A stretch of 64,000 bases of DNA, from NCBI RefSeq assembly GCF_015140455.1, contig NZ_AP024094.1, positions 1,302,001 through 1,366,000 of the forward strand. Direction: 5' to 3'. Below are positions 24,997 through 34,933 of the stretch, piece by piece. How positions within the stretch are numbered: the stretch's first letter is position 1; each line of letters opens with the position of its first letter. The translations under genes were made by a program, and so were the position numbers. The notes below the pieces were generated by a model. That model did no database searches. It was not told the DNA's origin and saw only the letters and a list, made by a program, of their open reading frames with translations. This DNA is from Jeongeupia sp. HS-3. Its GTDB lineage: Bacteria > Pseudomonadota > Gammaproteobacteria > Burkholderiales > Chitinibacteraceae.

Positions 24997-27291
24997 TCAG
25001 CGTTTGAGCTTGAGTCCGGCCAGCGCCGATGCCATCGCGCCTCCCGTTGGCGCTGAGCTCACAGCCGGGGCTTTACGCCTCGCTGGTGCTGCCTCGCCTA
25101 CCTCTTCTTTGGCCGCATCACCCAAACGCATCGTCAGCGCCACACGCCGCCGCTTCAGATCGACTTCCAGCACCTTGACCTTGACCACATCACCCGCCTT
25201 GACGACTTCGCGCGGGTTTTTGACGAAGCGGCTGGCCAGCGCCGAGATATGCACCAATCCATCCTGATGCACGCCAATATCGACGAAGGCACCAAAGTCG
25301 GTGACATTGGTCACCACGCCTTCGAGCACCATCTCCGGACGCAAATCTTTCAGATCCTCGACGCCATCGGCAAAGTGCGCGGTTTTGAATTCCGGCCGCG
25401 GATCGCGCCCCGGTTTTTCCAGCTCGGCCAGAATATCCTTGACCGTTGGCACGCCAAATTGCGCATCGGTGAAATCGCCCGGATTCAGCTGCTTGAGCAA
25501 GGGCGCATCGCCGATCAGCGCCTTGACGCTTTTCTGCACCCTGGCGACGATTTTCTCAACCAGTGGATATGACTCCGGGTGCACCGCCGACGCATCCAGC
25601 GGATTCTTGCCGTTCATCACCCGCAAAAAACCCGCCGCCTGCTCGAAGGCTTTTTCACCCAGCCGTGGCACCTTGAGTAGCGCCTTGCGATCGGCAAAAG
25701 CGCCGTTGGCATCGCGGTACTGGACAATATTGGCCGCCAGCGTCGCACTCAAGCCCGAAACGCGGTTGAGCAGCGCCACCGACGCGGTATTCACATCGAC
25801 GCCCACGGCATTGACACAGTCCTCGACCACCGCATCGAGCGAGCGCGCCAGTTGGCCCTGATTCACATCATGCTGATACTGACCGACGCCGATCGACTTT
25901 GGATCGATTTTGACCAGTTCGGCCAGCGGATCCTGCAAGCGCCGGGCGATCGATACCGCGCCGCGCAGGCTGACGTCGAGCTCGGGAAACTCCTTGGCTG
26001 CCAAGGCCGACGCCGAGTACACCGATGCGCCTGCCTCGGACACCACCAGCTTGCTCGTGTTGAGCGCCGGTAGTTGCTTGATCAACTCGCCGGCCAGTTT
26101 GTCGGTTTCGCGGCTGGCGGTGCCGTTACCGATGGCGATCAGTGCAACCTTATGCCTAGTTGCGAGTTTTTCCAGCGTCGCCAGCGCACCGCTCCAGTCC
26201 CGCCGTGGTTCGTGCGGGTAAATCGTCGCGGTATCGAGCAACTTGCCGGTCTCGTCCACAACCGCGACTTTCACCCCGGTACGCAAGCCGGGATCTAGCC
26301 CCATGGTCACGCGCGGGCCGGCCGGTGCCGCCAGCAGCAAGTCCTTGAGGTTGCTGGCGAAGACCCGGATTGCATCCAGCTCGGCGTGCTGACGCACATC
26401 ACCAACCAGCTCCGTCTCCAGACTCGGAAAAATCTTCGCCCGCCACGTCAGCCGCACCGTATCGGCGAGCCATTTGTCCGCAGCACGACCCCGGTTATCG
26501 ATGCCGAACCGTTTGGCAATGCGCAGCTCGCACACGCCCGGCCCCGCCGTCTTGGCCGCAGGATCAAGGTCACTCGGCAACAGCAGGTTAAAGCCCAATA
26601 CACCCTCGGCCCGGCCGCGCAGCACCGCCAGCACCCGATGCGACGGCATCTTGGCCAGCGCTTCCTCGTAATCGAAGTAGTCGGCGAACTTGGCGCCCTC
26701 GTCCGCCTTGCCTTCGAGCACGGCCGTTTTAACCACGCCGTTGTTTTTCAAGTAATCACGCAAGCCGCCAATCAGTTCGGCATCCTCGCCGAACTGCTCC
26801 ATCAGGATCGCCCGTGCGCCGTCGAGCGCCGCCTTGGCATCGGCCACGTCAGCGCCGATGAAACGCGCGGCCACCTGCTCCGGATTCAAGTCAGGATCGG
26901 CCAGCAGCGCCTCGGCCAGCGGTGCCAAGCCGGCTTCACGGGCAATCTGCGCCTTGGTACGACGCTTGGGCTTGTACGGCAGATACAGGTCTTCGAGCCG
27001 TTGCTTGTTGTCGGCATCCTGCAATTGCACGCGCAGCGCCGGCGTCAGCTTGCCTTGCTCATCAACGCTGGCGATCACCGTGGCGCGCCGGTCTTCCAGC
27101 TCACGCAGATAGCCCAAGCGTTCATCCAGCGTACGCAGCTGGGTATCGTCCAGCCCGCCGGTGACTTCCTTGCGGTAACGTGCCACGAAGGGCACGGTGG
27201 CACCGTCGTCGAGCAACTGGATGGCGGCATCCACTTGCGCCGGCCGGCAGGCCAGTTCTTGGGCAATGCGATGCGAGATCGGCGGCAGCAT
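24997..27291 (-). CDS. tex: Tex family RNA-binding transcriptional accessory protein
   Basis: 764 residues from the ATG at 27291. The family N-terminus [13 protein letters not shown] starts here, whereas the upstream in-frame stretch overlaps the preceding gene. Domains in order: helical N-terminal region with [16 protein letters not shown]; the YqgF/RNase H-like fold ([17 protein letters not shown]); helix-hairpin-helix repeats ([39 protein letters not shown]); and a C-terminal S1 domain ([19 protein letters not shown]). A basic Ala/Pro tail follows. Tex affects transcription and RNA processing in several bacteria. It lies five bases downstream of the dehydrogenase-like gene. Confidence 0.96.
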   Translation of the reverse strand: MLPPISHRIAQELACRPAQVDAAIQLLDDGATVPFVARYRKEVTGGLDDTQLRTLDERLGYLRELEDRRATVIASVDEQGKLTPALRVQLQDADNKQRLEDLYLPYKPKRRTKAQIAREAGLAPLAEALLADPDLNPEQVAARFIGADVADAKAALDGARAILMEQFGEDAELIGGLRDYLKNNGVVKTAVLEGKADEGAKFADYFDYEEALAKMPSHRVLAVLRGRAEGVLGFNLLLPSDLDPAAKTAGPGVCELRIAKRFGIDNRGRAADKWLADTVRLTWRAKIFPSLETELVGDVRQHAELDAIRVFASNLKDLLLAAPAGPRVTMGLDPGLRTGVKVAVVDETGKLLDTATIYPHEPRRDWSGALATLEKLATRHKVALIAIGNGTASRETDKLAGELIKQLPALNTSKLVVSEAGASVYSASALAAKEFPELDVSLRGAVSIARRLQDPLAELVKIDPKSIGVGQYQHDVNQGQLARSLDAVVEDCVNAVGVDVNTASVALLNRVSGLSATLAANIVQYRDANGAFADRKALLKVPRLGEKAFEQAAGFLRVMNGKNPLDASAVHPESYPLVEKIVARVQKSVKALIGDAPLLKQLNPGDFTDAQFGVPTVKDILAELEKPGRDPRPEFKTAHFADGVEDLKDLRPEMVLEGVVTNVTDFGAFVDIGVHQDGLVHISALASRFVKNPREVVKAGDVVKVKVLEVDLKRRRVALTMRLGDAAKEEVGEAAPARRKAPAVSSAPTGGAMASALAGLKLKR

Positions 27292-27296
27292 GGCGT

Positions 27297-28247
27297 TTAC
27301 TCTTTGGCGGCGATCAGGGTCAGCAACTGCAGCACCGCCAACGCCGGCAAGCGGGTGTTGTCGGCGACGCTCCACAGCGTCACGCCACGGCCGTCGGCGG
27401 CGAAACGAAGCCGGCTGACCCAGACCTTGTCGCCGCCCACGGCATCCTGGCTGGCGGCGATGCCGGCCTCACCCGCGACTTGCAGCATGAATACCCGCTC
27501 GCCGCCCTTCAGCGCGGCAACGATCGCGTCTTGCTCGACCGGCGCGGCATAACGCACGGTCAGGCTGGCACCGTGGCCGAAGAAGTGCGGCGTGCGCACG
27601 CAGCTGACGTCGATCACACTGTCGCCGGGCAGTTGTTTTTTCAGCAGCGCCAGCGCGGCATTTTCCTCAGGCGTCGCACCGCCTTCATCCGGCACGCCAA
27701 ACCCGCCCAGCACGTTGTAGGCGATTCGCTTCGGGTAAACGGCGGTTTCGTGTTCGGTTTGCGCGAACAGCGCCCGCGTCTGCCCCGACAGTGCATCGAT
27801 GCCGGCCTGGCCTTCGGTCGATACCGCCAGCAAACCGGTCGCGGTGACTTGGGTGACTTCGCCCAGTTCGGCCAGCGGCGCCACCAGCGTCGCCAGTTGC
27901 TGCGCAAACGGATCTGGCAGCGACAGCACCTGGCCCTTGGCCAGCTTGCCGCCCGGCGGATTGATACCGGTCAGATCGATCACGATCAGGCCGGCCGCAG
28001 CCGCTTCATCAAGCACCGCCTTGGCATCCGGCAGCGTATTCACCAGTACGCGCAACTGGCTCCACTCGAAATCCTCAACATTGAATTCCGGATGATCTTC
28101 ACCGCGAAATTCGACCATACCTTCCTCATCGTTCAAGATCAGTGGAAACAGCGCGGCCAGCCGCAGCGGGCTATCGCTAATGACCTCGAGCAAGGCCTGA
28201 CCAAGGGATGAAGTAGCGCCGAGCACGCCGAGCGAGAGATGAGCCAT
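27297..28247 (-). CDS. aspartate-semialdehyde dehydrogenase-like protein (Usg type), probably non-catalytic
   Basis: 316 residues with the Rossmann start [20 protein letters not shown]. The C-terminal substrate-binding pattern [15 protein letters not shown] corresponds to the RVPV..GH motif of the dehydrogenases. The catalytic cysteine motif (NPNC-type) is absent: the equivalent region reads [14 protein letters not shown]. This matches the Usg branch of paralogues rather than the true enzyme, so an active dehydrogenase is unlikely. The ATG at 28247 is supported by TTGGAGG and lies far downstream of the longest possible frame. It is followed by tex and probably co-transcribed with it. Confidence 0.8.
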   Translation of the reverse strand: MAHLSLGVLGATSSLGQALLEVISDSPLRLAALFPLILNDEEGMVEFRGEDHPEFNVEDFEWSQLRVLVNTLPDAKAVLDEAAAAGLIVIDLTGINPPGGKLAKGQVLSLPDPFAQQLATLVAPLAELGEVTQVTATGLLAVSTEGQAGIDALSGQTRALFAQTEHETAVYPKRIAYNVLGGFGVPDEGGATPEENAALALLKKQLPGDSVIDVSCVRTPHFFGHGASLTVRYAAPVEQDAIVAALKGGERVFMLQVAGEAGIAASQDAVGGDKVWVSRLRFAADGRGVTLWSVADNTRLPALAVLQLLTLIAAKE

Positions 28248-28371
28248 GAGTGGCCTCCAAAAAAGAGACGGGCGCAATCTGCGCCCTGAAGATGCCCGAT
28301 TGTATCGCAGCCCCGTCCAGCCGGCAGCCGGCCGATGGCACGCAAAAGCGGCCGACCGGCAATCCGGCGCC

Positions 28372-28407
28372 TCCCAAAAACAAAACCGGCACAAGGCCGG
28401 TTTTGTT
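28372..28407 (-). terminator. fumarase terminator
   Basis: AACAAAACCGGC and GCCGGTTTTGTT flank an ACAAG loop. On the minus strand the hairpin is followed by TTTTGG, 15 bases after the fumarase stop. Confidence 0.88.
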
Positions 28408-28422
28408 GAACGGGGCGGAAAA

Positions 28423-29943
28423 TCAGACCGTCGCGAGCGGAATTTTGCCGATCCTGGCCTGCCATTCCTTCGGCGCAATCGCGTGCACCGAGGTGCCGCC
28501 ACTGTCCACGGCCACCGTCACCGGCATGTCGACGACATCGAACTCATAGATCGCTTCCATGCCCAGATCCTCGAAACCGACGACGCGCGAACCCTTGATC
28601 GCCTTCGACACCAGATAAGCCGCACCGCCGACCGCCATCAGGTAGACCGACTGGTGCTTCTTGATCGCATCGAGCCCGGCCGGGCCGCGCTCGGCCTTGC
28701 CGATCATGCCGAGCAAGCCGGTCTCGGCCAGCACCTGCTCGGTGAACTTGTCCATCCGTGTCGCCGTGGTCGGGCCAGCCGGGCCGACGACTTCGTCGCG
28801 AACCGGATCGACCGGGCCGACGTAGTAGATGAAGCGGTTGGTGAAATCGACCGGCAGTTTTTCGCCCTTGTTCAGCATCTCGACCATGCGCTTGTGCGCG
28901 GCATCGCGGCCGGTGAGCATCTTGCCGTTCAGCAGCAGCGTCTGGCCCGGCTGCCACGACGCGACGTCGTCGCGCGTCACGGTGTTCAGATCGACACGGG
29001 TGGATTCGCTCGATGGCGTCCAGGTCACGTCCGGCCAGTCTTCCAGCTTCGGCGCTTCAAGCTGCGCCGGGCCGGAACCGTCGAGGATGAAATGCACGTG
29101 GCGCGTCGCGGCGCAGTTCGGGATCATCGCCACCGGCAGGCTGGCGGCGTGGGTCGGATAGTCCTTGATCTTCACGTCGAGCACGGTGGCGAGGCCGCCG
29201 AGGCCCTGCGCGCCGATACCGAGCGCGTTGACCTTCTCGTACAGCTCGATGCGCAGCTCTTCGGCACGGGTCGAAGCGCCGCGTTCGATCAGCGCATGGA
29301 TGTCGATCTCTTCCATCAGCGCTTCCTTGGCCATCACCATCGCCTTCTCGGCGGTGCCGCCGATGCCGATGCCGAGCATGCCCGGCGGGCACCAGCCAGC
29401 GCCCATCAGCGGCACGGTCTTGAGCACCCAGTCGACGATCGAATCGGACGGGTTGAGCATGACAAACTTGGTCTTGTTCTCCGAGCCACCGCCCTTGGCG
29501 GCGATGTCGATTTCGACCGTATCACCCGGGACGATCTCGAAATGGATCACCGCCGGCGTGTTGTCCTTGGTGTTCTTGCGACCGCCGGCCGGGTCCATCA
29601 GGATGGACGCGCGCAGCTTGTTGTCCGGATGCAGGTAAGCGCGGCGCACGCCTTCGTTGACCATGTCGGCCACGCCCATCGTCGCGCCGGCCCACTGCAC
29701 ATTCATGCCGACGCGCACAAAACAGGTGACGATGCCGGTGTCCTGACAGATCGGCCGCTTGCCCTCGGCGCACATCCGGCTGTTGGTGAGGATCTGTGCG
29801 ATCGCATCCTTGGCCGCGGGGCTTTCTTCGCGTTCGTACGCCTTGCCGAGTGCCTGGATATAGTCTTTCGGATGGTAATAACTGATGTACTGCAGGGCGT
29901 CGGCGACGCTGTCGATCAGGTCGTCCTGGCGGATCACGGCCAT
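28423..29943 (-). CDS. fumA: class I fumarate hydratase
   Basis: A 506-residue single-chain iron-sulfur fumarase that interconverts fumarate and malate in the TCA cycle. The three cysteines that bind the [4Fe-4S] cluster are present in RPICQDTGIV, GAGWCPPGML and MIPNCAATRHVHF. The N-terminal alpha domain and the C-terminal beta domain (TGRDAAHKRMVE, VVGPAGPTTATRMD) are both complete. The ATG at 29943 has TTGGAG upstream. Single-gene unit, divergent from the GntR regulator, with a terminator after it. The symbol fumA versus fumB is conventional only. Confidence 0.95.
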   Translation of the reverse strand: MAVIRQDDLIDSVADALQYISYYHPKDYIQALGKAYEREESPAAKDAIAQILTNSRMCAEGKRPICQDTGIVTCFVRVGMNVQWAGATMGVADMVNEGVRRAYLHPDNKLRASILMDPAGGRKNTKDNTPAVIHFEIVPGDTVEIDIAAKGGGSENKTKFVMLNPSDSIVDWVLKTVPLMGAGWCPPGMLGIGIGGTAEKAMVMAKEALMEEIDIHALIERGASTRAEELRIELYEKVNALGIGAQGLGGLATVLDVKIKDYPTHAASLPVAMIPNCAATRHVHFILDGSGPAQLEAPKLEDWPDVTWTPSSESTRVDLNTVTRDDVASWQPGQTLLLNGKMLTGRDAAHKRMVEMLNKGEKLPVDFTNRFIYYVGPVDPVRDEVVGPAGPTTATRMDKFTEQVLAETGLLGMIGKAERGPAGLDAIKKHQSVYLMAVGGAAYLVSKAIKGSRVVGFEDLGMEAIYEFDVVDMPVTVAVDSGGTSVHAIAPKEWQARIGKIPLATV

Positions 29944-30029
29944 GAGGCACTCCAAGCTGCGCGGAAAAATGTGCATTTTACCAGTGCAACCACGCTCGGA
30001 GCGCCCCGGGATTACCGCAAGACGTAGAA

Positions 30030-30041
30030 TCATCTAGATGA
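30030..30041. promoter_or_regulatory. candidate operator of the GntR/HutC regulator
   Basis: TCATCTAGATGA is a perfect 12-base palindrome centred on TCTAGA, the core also found in operators of HutC-type regulators such as NagR/DasR. It is 56 bases before the regulator ATG and covers the -35 position for the TATCAT element at 30055-30060. Confidence 0.6.
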
Positions 30042-30054
30042 AACAGCACCTCGC

Positions 30055-30060
30055 TATCAT
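30055..30060 (+). promoter_or_regulatory. predicted -10 of the GntR-Nudix-thpR unit
   Basis: TATCAT matches five of six bases of the -10 consensus. No good -35 is present; that place is occupied by the palindrome at 30030-30041. Confidence 0.4.
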
Positions 30061-30096
30061 CGCGGCATCAAACCATGCGAACACTAGGGACACACC

Positions 30097-30822
30097 ATGA
30101 AGGTCGAACGGGGATCGGGCGTTGCCTTGTGGCGGCAAATCGAACAAACGCTCGCCGCCGATATCGCCAGCAAGGCGATTGCCGAGCGGCTACCGAACGA
30201 GATCGAGCTGGCCGGCCGTTTCAACGTCAATCGCCACACCATACGCCGCGCGGTGCAGGCGCTGGAAGCACGCGGACTGGTGCGCATCGAGCAAGGCCGT
30301 GGCACCTTCGTGCAGGAAGACTTGATCGACTATCGGCTGGGGCGCAAGAGCCGCTTTTCGCACAGCCTTGATCATCAGCAGCGCCAGGGCATCAGCCAGA
30401 TCCAGTCGAGTGCGACCACGATTCCACGCGACGAAGTGTGCGAGCTGCTGGCCATCCCGGCCGGTACCGCCGTCTTGCAGATCGATGCGCTCGACGTGGT
30501 CGAGACGCGGGTGATCGGCGTGTGCACTCAGTATTTCCCGCTGCCGCGCTTTGCCGGGCTCGATGCGCATTACGCCGCCACCGGCCGCATTGCCGATGCG
30601 CTGCCGGCGTTCGGCATTACCGAGGTCAACCGCAAGCTGAGCCGCGTGACCGCAAGGATGCCGCGACCGCAAACCGCGCAGTTGCTGGCGCAGCCCAAGA
30701 CCCAGCCCATCCTCTATGTCGAAAACGTCTACGTCGATGCCGCCGGCGTGCCGATCGAGTACGGCATCACCCGCTTTGCGGCCGACGCCGTGCAGCTACT
30801 GATCGAGCCCGAGACCGCCTGA
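30097..30822 (+). CDS. GntR family (HutC/PhnF-like) transcriptional regulator
   Basis: 241 residues. The N-terminal winged helix-turn-helix (LWRQIEQTLAADI, FNVNRHTIRRAVQALEARGLVRIEQGRGTFVQED) is very close to PhnF-type regulators. The C-terminal UTRA ligand-binding domain has the VLQIDALDVVETRVIGVCTQYFP stretch and ends in PIEYGITRFAADAVQL. PhnF normally accompanies phosphonate genes, but none are here; instead Nudix and thpR genes overlap it downstream. The ligand is therefore unknown, and I leave the symbol out. Stop and next start share a TGATG. Confidence 0.88.
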   Translation: MKVERGSGVALWRQIEQTLAADIASKAIAERLPNEIELAGRFNVNRHTIRRAVQALEARGLVRIEQGRGTFVQEDLIDYRLGRKSRFSHSLDHQQRQGISQIQSSATTIPRDEVCELLAIPAGTAVLQIDALDVVETRVIGVCTQYFPLPRFAGLDAHYAATGRIADALPAFGITEVNRKLSRVTARMPRPQTAQLLAQPKTQPILYVENVYVDAAGVPIEYGITRFAADAVQLLIEPETA

Positions 30823-31616
30823 TGGATCAACGCCTGGATGAATACCTCGCCCGCCAGCCCCGCTTCGATGCCAGCGGCCTGACGCGGCTGCATGTACTCG
30901 ACGAGCCGGTCGGCTGGCTTGAACCGCAGATCGGCCGGTTTTTGCAGGCGTTCTCGCCGAGTTTTGTGCACAACGGCCCGCAACTCGTCGTCACCTCATC
31001 GATCGAAGAAGTGGAAAGCCTGTTCGGCCGCGCCGCGCTGGCGATGCGCGCTGCCGGGCTGATCCATGGCTGGCGCAACGAGCCGTACACCTGCTTCGCC
31101 CTCGACGCCAGCGGCGCGCCCGATCTGAACCGGCCGCTGTTCAAGCTCGAACGCGGCGCTTTCCGGCGCTTCGGGCTGACCAGCCGCGCGGTGCACGTCA
31201 ACGGCTACGCCGCCGACCGACGGCTGTGGACAGGCCGACGCAGTCCAAACAAGGCAATCGACCCGAACCGGCTCGACAATCTCGCCGCAGGCGGTATCGC
31301 CGCCGGCGAAGTGCCCGATGTTTGTGTCATCCGGGAGTTATGGGAAGAAGCCGGCGTGCCGGTCGAGCTGGCGCGGCGGGTTTGCGCATCGACCACCTCG
31401 CGCAGCACCCGCAACGAGCCCGACGGCATCCACGACGAAGTGCTCTACAACTACGATCTGCTGCTACCTGGCGACTTCACCCCGCGCAACACGGACGGCG
31501 AAGTCGCCGGCTTTACGCTGATGGACGTCGATACCGTCCTCGGCCGTCTCGGGGAGTTCACCGACGATGCCGGCCTCGTCACCGCGACCTTCCTGCGCCG
31601 GCAAGGTTGGGCATGA
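30822..31616 (+). CDS. DUF4743 and Nudix domain hydrolase
   Basis: 264 residues. The N-terminal DUF4743-like part (EPQIGRFLQAFSPSF) precedes a Nudix fold. The Nudix box reads G-G-I-A-A-G-E...RELWEEAGV and is complete in its REx2EExG core. Homologues resemble thiamine-pyrophosphate or nucleotide diphosphate hydrolases of plants and proteobacteria; the substrate here is not determinable. Its start overlaps the regulator gene by one base and its end overlaps thpR by four, so the three form a coupled operon. Confidence 0.87.
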   Translation: MDQRLDEYLARQPRFDASGLTRLHVLDEPVGWLEPQIGRFLQAFSPSFVHNGPQLVVTSSIEEVESLFGRAALAMRAAGLIHGWRNEPYTCFALDASGAPDLNRPLFKLERGAFRRFGLTSRAVHVNGYAADRRLWTGRRSPNKAIDPNRLDNLAAGGIAAGEVPDVCVIRELWEEAGVPVELARRVCASTTSRSTRNEPDGIHDEVLYNYDLLLPGDFTPRNTDGEVAGFTLMDVDTVLGRLGEFTDDAGLVTATFLRRQGWA

Positions 31617-32122
31617 GGTTGTTCATCGGGTTGGCGCCGTCAGCGCCGGTGCGCAAGGCCATCGCCACCGAGCGCGATCGACTGCACGCAGTACTAGGCG
31701 GCAAACCGACCAGCACCGCCAATCTGCATCTGACCCTCGCCTTTATCGGCCAGGCCAGCGTGCAAACCGTACAAAGCCTGCGCCAGTTGATTGCCGGGAT
31801 CGACGCCCCCCGCTTCGCCATCGACCTCGATATCGCCAGCGACTTCAAACACGGCGGCATCGTCTGGCTCGGTTGCAGCACGCCATCGCCTTCCTTGCTC
31901 GTGCTGGCGGACACGCTGCGCGAGGCACTCGCCGATGGAGGAGTCGACTTCGATCCACAGCCTTTTGCCGCGCACGTGACACTGCTGCGCAAAGGCACGC
32001 CGGTAGCCGAAACACTGGGCGCCGCGATCCACTGGCCGGTCGACGCCGTCGTGCTGTACGTCTCCGAATCAACGTCGCAGGGCGTGCGCTACCGCCCGCT
32101 CTATCGCCATGCGTTGAAATAG
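31613..32122 (+). CDS. thpR: RNA 2',3'-cyclic phosphodiesterase
   Basis: A 169-residue member of the 2H phosphoesterase family (LigT/ThpR). The two catalytic H-x-T motifs are H39-L-T and H121-V-T. It opens MRLFIGLAPS, typical of the family. ThpR hydrolyses 2',3'-cyclic RNA ends to 2'-phosphates; the physiological role is uncertain. The ATG overlaps the Nudix stop (ATGA). A bidirectional terminator follows. Confidence 0.9.
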   Translation: MRLFIGLAPSAPVRKAIATERDRLHAVLGGKPTSTANLHLTLAFIGQASVQTVQSLRQLIAGIDAPRFAIDLDIASDFKHGGIVWLGCSTPSPSLLVLADTLREALADGGVDFDPQPFAAHVTLLRKGTPVAETLGAAIHWPVDAVVLYVSESTSQGVRYRPLYRHALK

Positions 32123-32123
32123 A

Positions 32124-32147
32124 AACGCCCGGCTTTAACCGGGCGTT
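32124..32147. terminator. bidirectional terminator between thpR and sseA
   Basis: AACGCCCGG and CCGGGCGTT flank a CTTTAA loop between convergent genes. The T/A flanks are short, so strength is moderate. Confidence 0.75.
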
Positions 32148-32160
32148 ATCGTTGACGAAC

Positions 32161-32997
32161 TTATTGCGTGACCGGGTTATCCGGGTGCGCGCACCACTCG
32201 CTCCACGAGCCCGGATAAAGCCGTGCACCGGGCAAACCGGCCACTTCCAGCGCCAGCAGATTATGGCAAGCCGTCACGCCGGAGCCGCACTGGCAGATGA
32301 TCTGGTCCGGCCGGTTCGCGCCGAGCACCGTCAACCACTCCTCGCGCAATTGCGCCGCCGGCTTGAAGCACCCGTCGGCATCCAGGTTGTACTGGAAAAA
32401 CCGGTTTGCAGCGCCCGGAATATGCCCGCCGACCGGATCGATGGTCTCACCAATGCCGCGATAGCGCTCCGGGCTGCGGGCATCGATCACTTGAAATTGC
32501 GGCTCGGCCAGATTGGCCTTCACCTGCGCCATGGTCACCGCAGCGCCCCCGTCCGGATGCGCAGCAAACTGCGCCGGCACCGGCCTCGCCTCATCGGTCG
32601 ACACCGGCAGACCGGCCGCCAGCCACGCCTGCCAGCCGCCATCGAGCACCTGCACTGCATCGTGACCCAGCCAGCGCAGCAACCACCACAACCGCGAGGC
32701 GAACATGCCGCCTGAGGCGTCATACGCGATCACGCGGGTCTGGCTGCCGATACCTGCCCGGCCCGCCCATTCGGCAAATGCTTCCGGTGACGGCAGCGGA
32801 TGGCGGCCATTGTGGCCGGTTTTGGCACCGGACAGATCCCGATCGAGATGGGCAAACACCGCACCCGGAACATGGCCAGCCACATAAGCCTGCGAACCAG
32901 CATCCGGATTAGCCAGATCGTGACGGCAATCGACGATGACCCAATCGGCAGCCTCCGAACGCTCTGCCAGTGCCTGTGGCGTAATCAATGGTGACAA
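32161..32997 (-). CDS. sseA: sulfurtransferase, rhodanese/3-mercaptopyruvate type
   Basis: A 278-residue protein with two rhodanese domains. The N-terminal domain contains the AYVAGHVPGAVFAHLDRDLSG stretch. The C-terminal domain has the active loop C237-G-S-G-V-T, the signature of 3-mercaptopyruvate sulfurtransferase rather than thiosulfate rhodanese. The start is TTG at 32997, supported by GGGAG seven bases upstream. It stands alone between a terminator and a chemoreceptor gene. Confidence 0.88.
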   Translation of the reverse strand: MSPLITPQALAERSEAADWVIVDCRHDLANPDAGSQAYVAGHVPGAVFAHLDRDLSGAKTGHNGRHPLPSPEAFAEWAGRAGIGSQTRVIAYDASGGMFASRLWWLLRWLGHDAVQVLDGGWQAWLAAGLPVSTDEARPVPAQFAAHPDGGAAVTMAQVKANLAEPQFQVIDARSPERYRGIGETIDPVGGHIPGAANRFFQYNLDADGCFKPAAQLREEWLTVLGANRPDQIICQCGSGVTACHNLLALEVAGLPGARLYPGSWSEWCAHPDNPVTQ

Positions 32998-33039
32998 GGT
33001 CTGCTCCCGTGGATCGAAGGCATCATCATAAGCCCGAGG

Positions 33040-34671
33040 TCAGGCGCAGCGAAACTGTCCTGCCGATCGCTCCAGTTTCGATGCCAGCTCGCCCAGACGC
33101 GCCGTCGCCGATGAGATTTCACCGATCGCACCGCTGTTTTCCTCGGTCATTTGCGCCACCTTCTCCACCTGCGCGGCGATTTGATCGCTGGCGATTCTTT
33201 GCTCGCGCAGCGCACCGGCAATCGTTTCCACAACTTCACTCAGCTGCCCACCCGACGAGCGAATTCGCTGCAGGCTGCCTTGCAGCAGCCGAACATTCTG
33301 CAGCTCGTTTGCCGCTTCAGCCCGCGCCTGCTGCATACCGGTGCTGGCCTCACTGGTGCCGTCACGAATCACGCCAAGCGTCGTACCGATCTCCAGCGTC
33401 GCCTGCCCCACCCGCTCGGCGAGCTTGCGCACTTCGTCGGCGACAACGGCAAACCCACGCCCCGCCTCACCGGCCCTTGCCGCTTCGATCGCGGCATTCA
33501 GCGCCAGCAGATTGGTTTGCTCGGCGATCTCGCGAATCGTCGCAACAATGCTGGCGATCTCGCCCGAGCGCGCATCCAGCGTTGCCAAATGTTCGCCGGC
33601 CAGATCCAGTTGCGTACTGATCCGGCTCACCCCAGCGATGACCTGCGCCATGCGGCTTTCGCCTTCGGCGGCCACCTGATCGGCGCTCTTGCCCGCAATA
33701 TCGGCCTGTTCGGCATTGCTTGATACCTCACCGAGGCTGACGCTGATTTCCTCAACGGCAGCGGCCATTTGCGAAGCGGCATCGGCCTGGGTACCGGAAG
33801 CCAGCGATACGGCTTGCATGCTGCCATGCAAGGCACGTGCAGTTTCGCCGACTTCACCAACCGAAGACTGGATCTCCGCCACCAGCCGCTTCAGCTCGTC
33901 GCGCATCTGCGCAATCCCGGCCATGACGCTGCGATCATCACCGGGACGCCGAACGATCTCGTGCGCCAGATCGCCGCTGGCGATCGCTTGCGCGGCGCGG
34001 CACGCCTCGTGCGGCTCGGCACCGAGTTGACGTGCCAACCAGCGGATGATGGTGTAGGAAAACACCACACCAACGCAGAGCGCTAACAGCAGCAATACGA
34101 TATTGCCAGTTTTCGCCTGGGCAATTTGTACACGCGCCGCCTGATATTCCTCACCGGCAACACGCAACTGCAAGGCAGCAAGTTCAGACACGGTTTCGCT
34201 CACAGGATCGATCGCCGGGTACAGCGCCCCGGCGGCGAAGTCGGCCAAACCTTTGTCATCGGCCTCTCGCAGCAACACGGTCAAGCGAGCCACCGCCGTA
34301 TCGGCCATCTGCATCCGCCTGCTGGCCTCTCGGACCAGCTTCTCCTCCTCAGCGGTCAGCGCCGTGCCGGTGTAGGCCAGCCACTCCCGCCGGATGTCCC
34401 GCTGCGCCAGCGTGACCCGCGCAACACCTTCCGCGGCACTCAGATTACCGCTGCGTACCTTGTGCGTAGTATCGACAATATTGACTGCGTAGCGATCAGC
34501 GACCACCTTGAGCTGTGTCAGCGGCCGGACCCGATCTTCGAAGGTCGTTCTGAACCGCTCGCCATTGCTCATCAGGTTGTAAAGCGCCACGCCGCCCTGC
34601 GCCGCCATAAATGCCATCAGCAAGGCGACCAGCAGGTACAGCTTGGCAGCCACAGTGAGTTTTTCTGACAT
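33040..34671 (-). CDS. methyl-accepting chemotaxis protein
   Basis: A 543-residue transmembrane chemoreceptor. It has a TM1 ([20 protein letters not shown]), a periplasmic four-helix-bundle-type sensor domain of about 160 residues and a TM2 ([18 protein letters not shown]). A HAMP segment and a cytoplasmic coiled coil follow, with the conserved tip [20 protein letters not shown] and [16 protein letters not shown]. The ATG at 34671 has a strong GGAGGGGG site. No C-terminal CheR-binding pentapeptide is visible (it ends GQFRCA). The ligand is unknown. Confidence 0.93.
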   Translation of the reverse strand: MSEKLTVAAKLYLLVALLMAFMAAQGGVALYNLMSNGERFRTTFEDRVRPLTQLKVVADRYAVNIVDTTHKVRSGNLSAAEGVARVTLAQRDIRREWLAYTGTALTAEEEKLVREASRRMQMADTAVARLTVLLREADDKGLADFAAGALYPAIDPVSETVSELAALQLRVAGEEYQAARVQIAQAKTGNIVLLLLALCVGVVFSYTIIRWLARQLGAEPHEACRAAQAIASGDLAHEIVRRPGDDRSVMAGIAQMRDELKRLVAEIQSSVGEVGETARALHGSMQAVSLASGTQADAASQMAAAVEEISVSLGEVSSNAEQADIAGKSADQVAAEGESRMAQVIAGVSRISTQLDLAGEHLATLDARSGEIASIVATIREIAEQTNLLALNAAIEAARAGEAGRGFAVVADEVRKLAERVGQATLEIGTTLGVIRDGTSEASTGMQQARAEAANELQNVRLLQGSLQRIRSSGGQLSEVVETIAGALREQRIASDQIAAQVEKVAQMTEENSGAIGEISSATARLGELASKLERSAGQFRCA

Positions 34672-34784
34672 CACCCCCTCCATACTTAAAATAAAAAATG
34701 CAATTGCTTTTTTATAGCGTAAGTATTTGCCGACAAAAGCATGGATAGACGAGCGGAACGCGGGAGGCTGCGACGAAAAAAAAA

Positions 34785-34933
34785 GGCTCTGTATTCGTTA
34801 ACTGTTGCGGATTGCAGTGCTACGTCAGCTAGCCCAAGCAACAAGCCATATTCGAGCGTGCCGTTTGCGTCACAGGTATCGCAAGGATTTACGCCACTTA
34901 TGTGAGCTTGCAACAGTTAACGTCGACAGAGCC
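34785..34933. mobile_element. MITE-like element with 24-bp terminal inverted repeats
   Basis: The left end (34785-34808) starts GGCTCTGT and ends CGTTAACTGTTGC. The right end (34910-34933) is its reverse complement except for three adjacent bases. The 149-bp unit is flanked by runs of A: nine bases at 34776-34784 and eight at 34934-34941. This is consistent with an 8-base target duplication inside the T-tract of the phaA terminator. There is no coding capacity. IS6- and IS1595-type transposons have similar GG-starting ends and 8-base duplications; the parent is unknown. Confidence 0.65.

Noticed and set aside
34686-34913. 75-codon minus-strand frame in the MITE region
   Set aside because: It runs across the left end of the inverted-repeat element and most of its interior, and has no ribosome site. 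The inverted repeats explain the region better.
34797-34921. Integron attC-like site at the GTTAAC repeats
   Set aside because: The core does not fit GTTRRRY/RYYYAAC, and there is no cassette or integrase. Extended repeats to GGCTCTGT indicate a transposon-like end instead.
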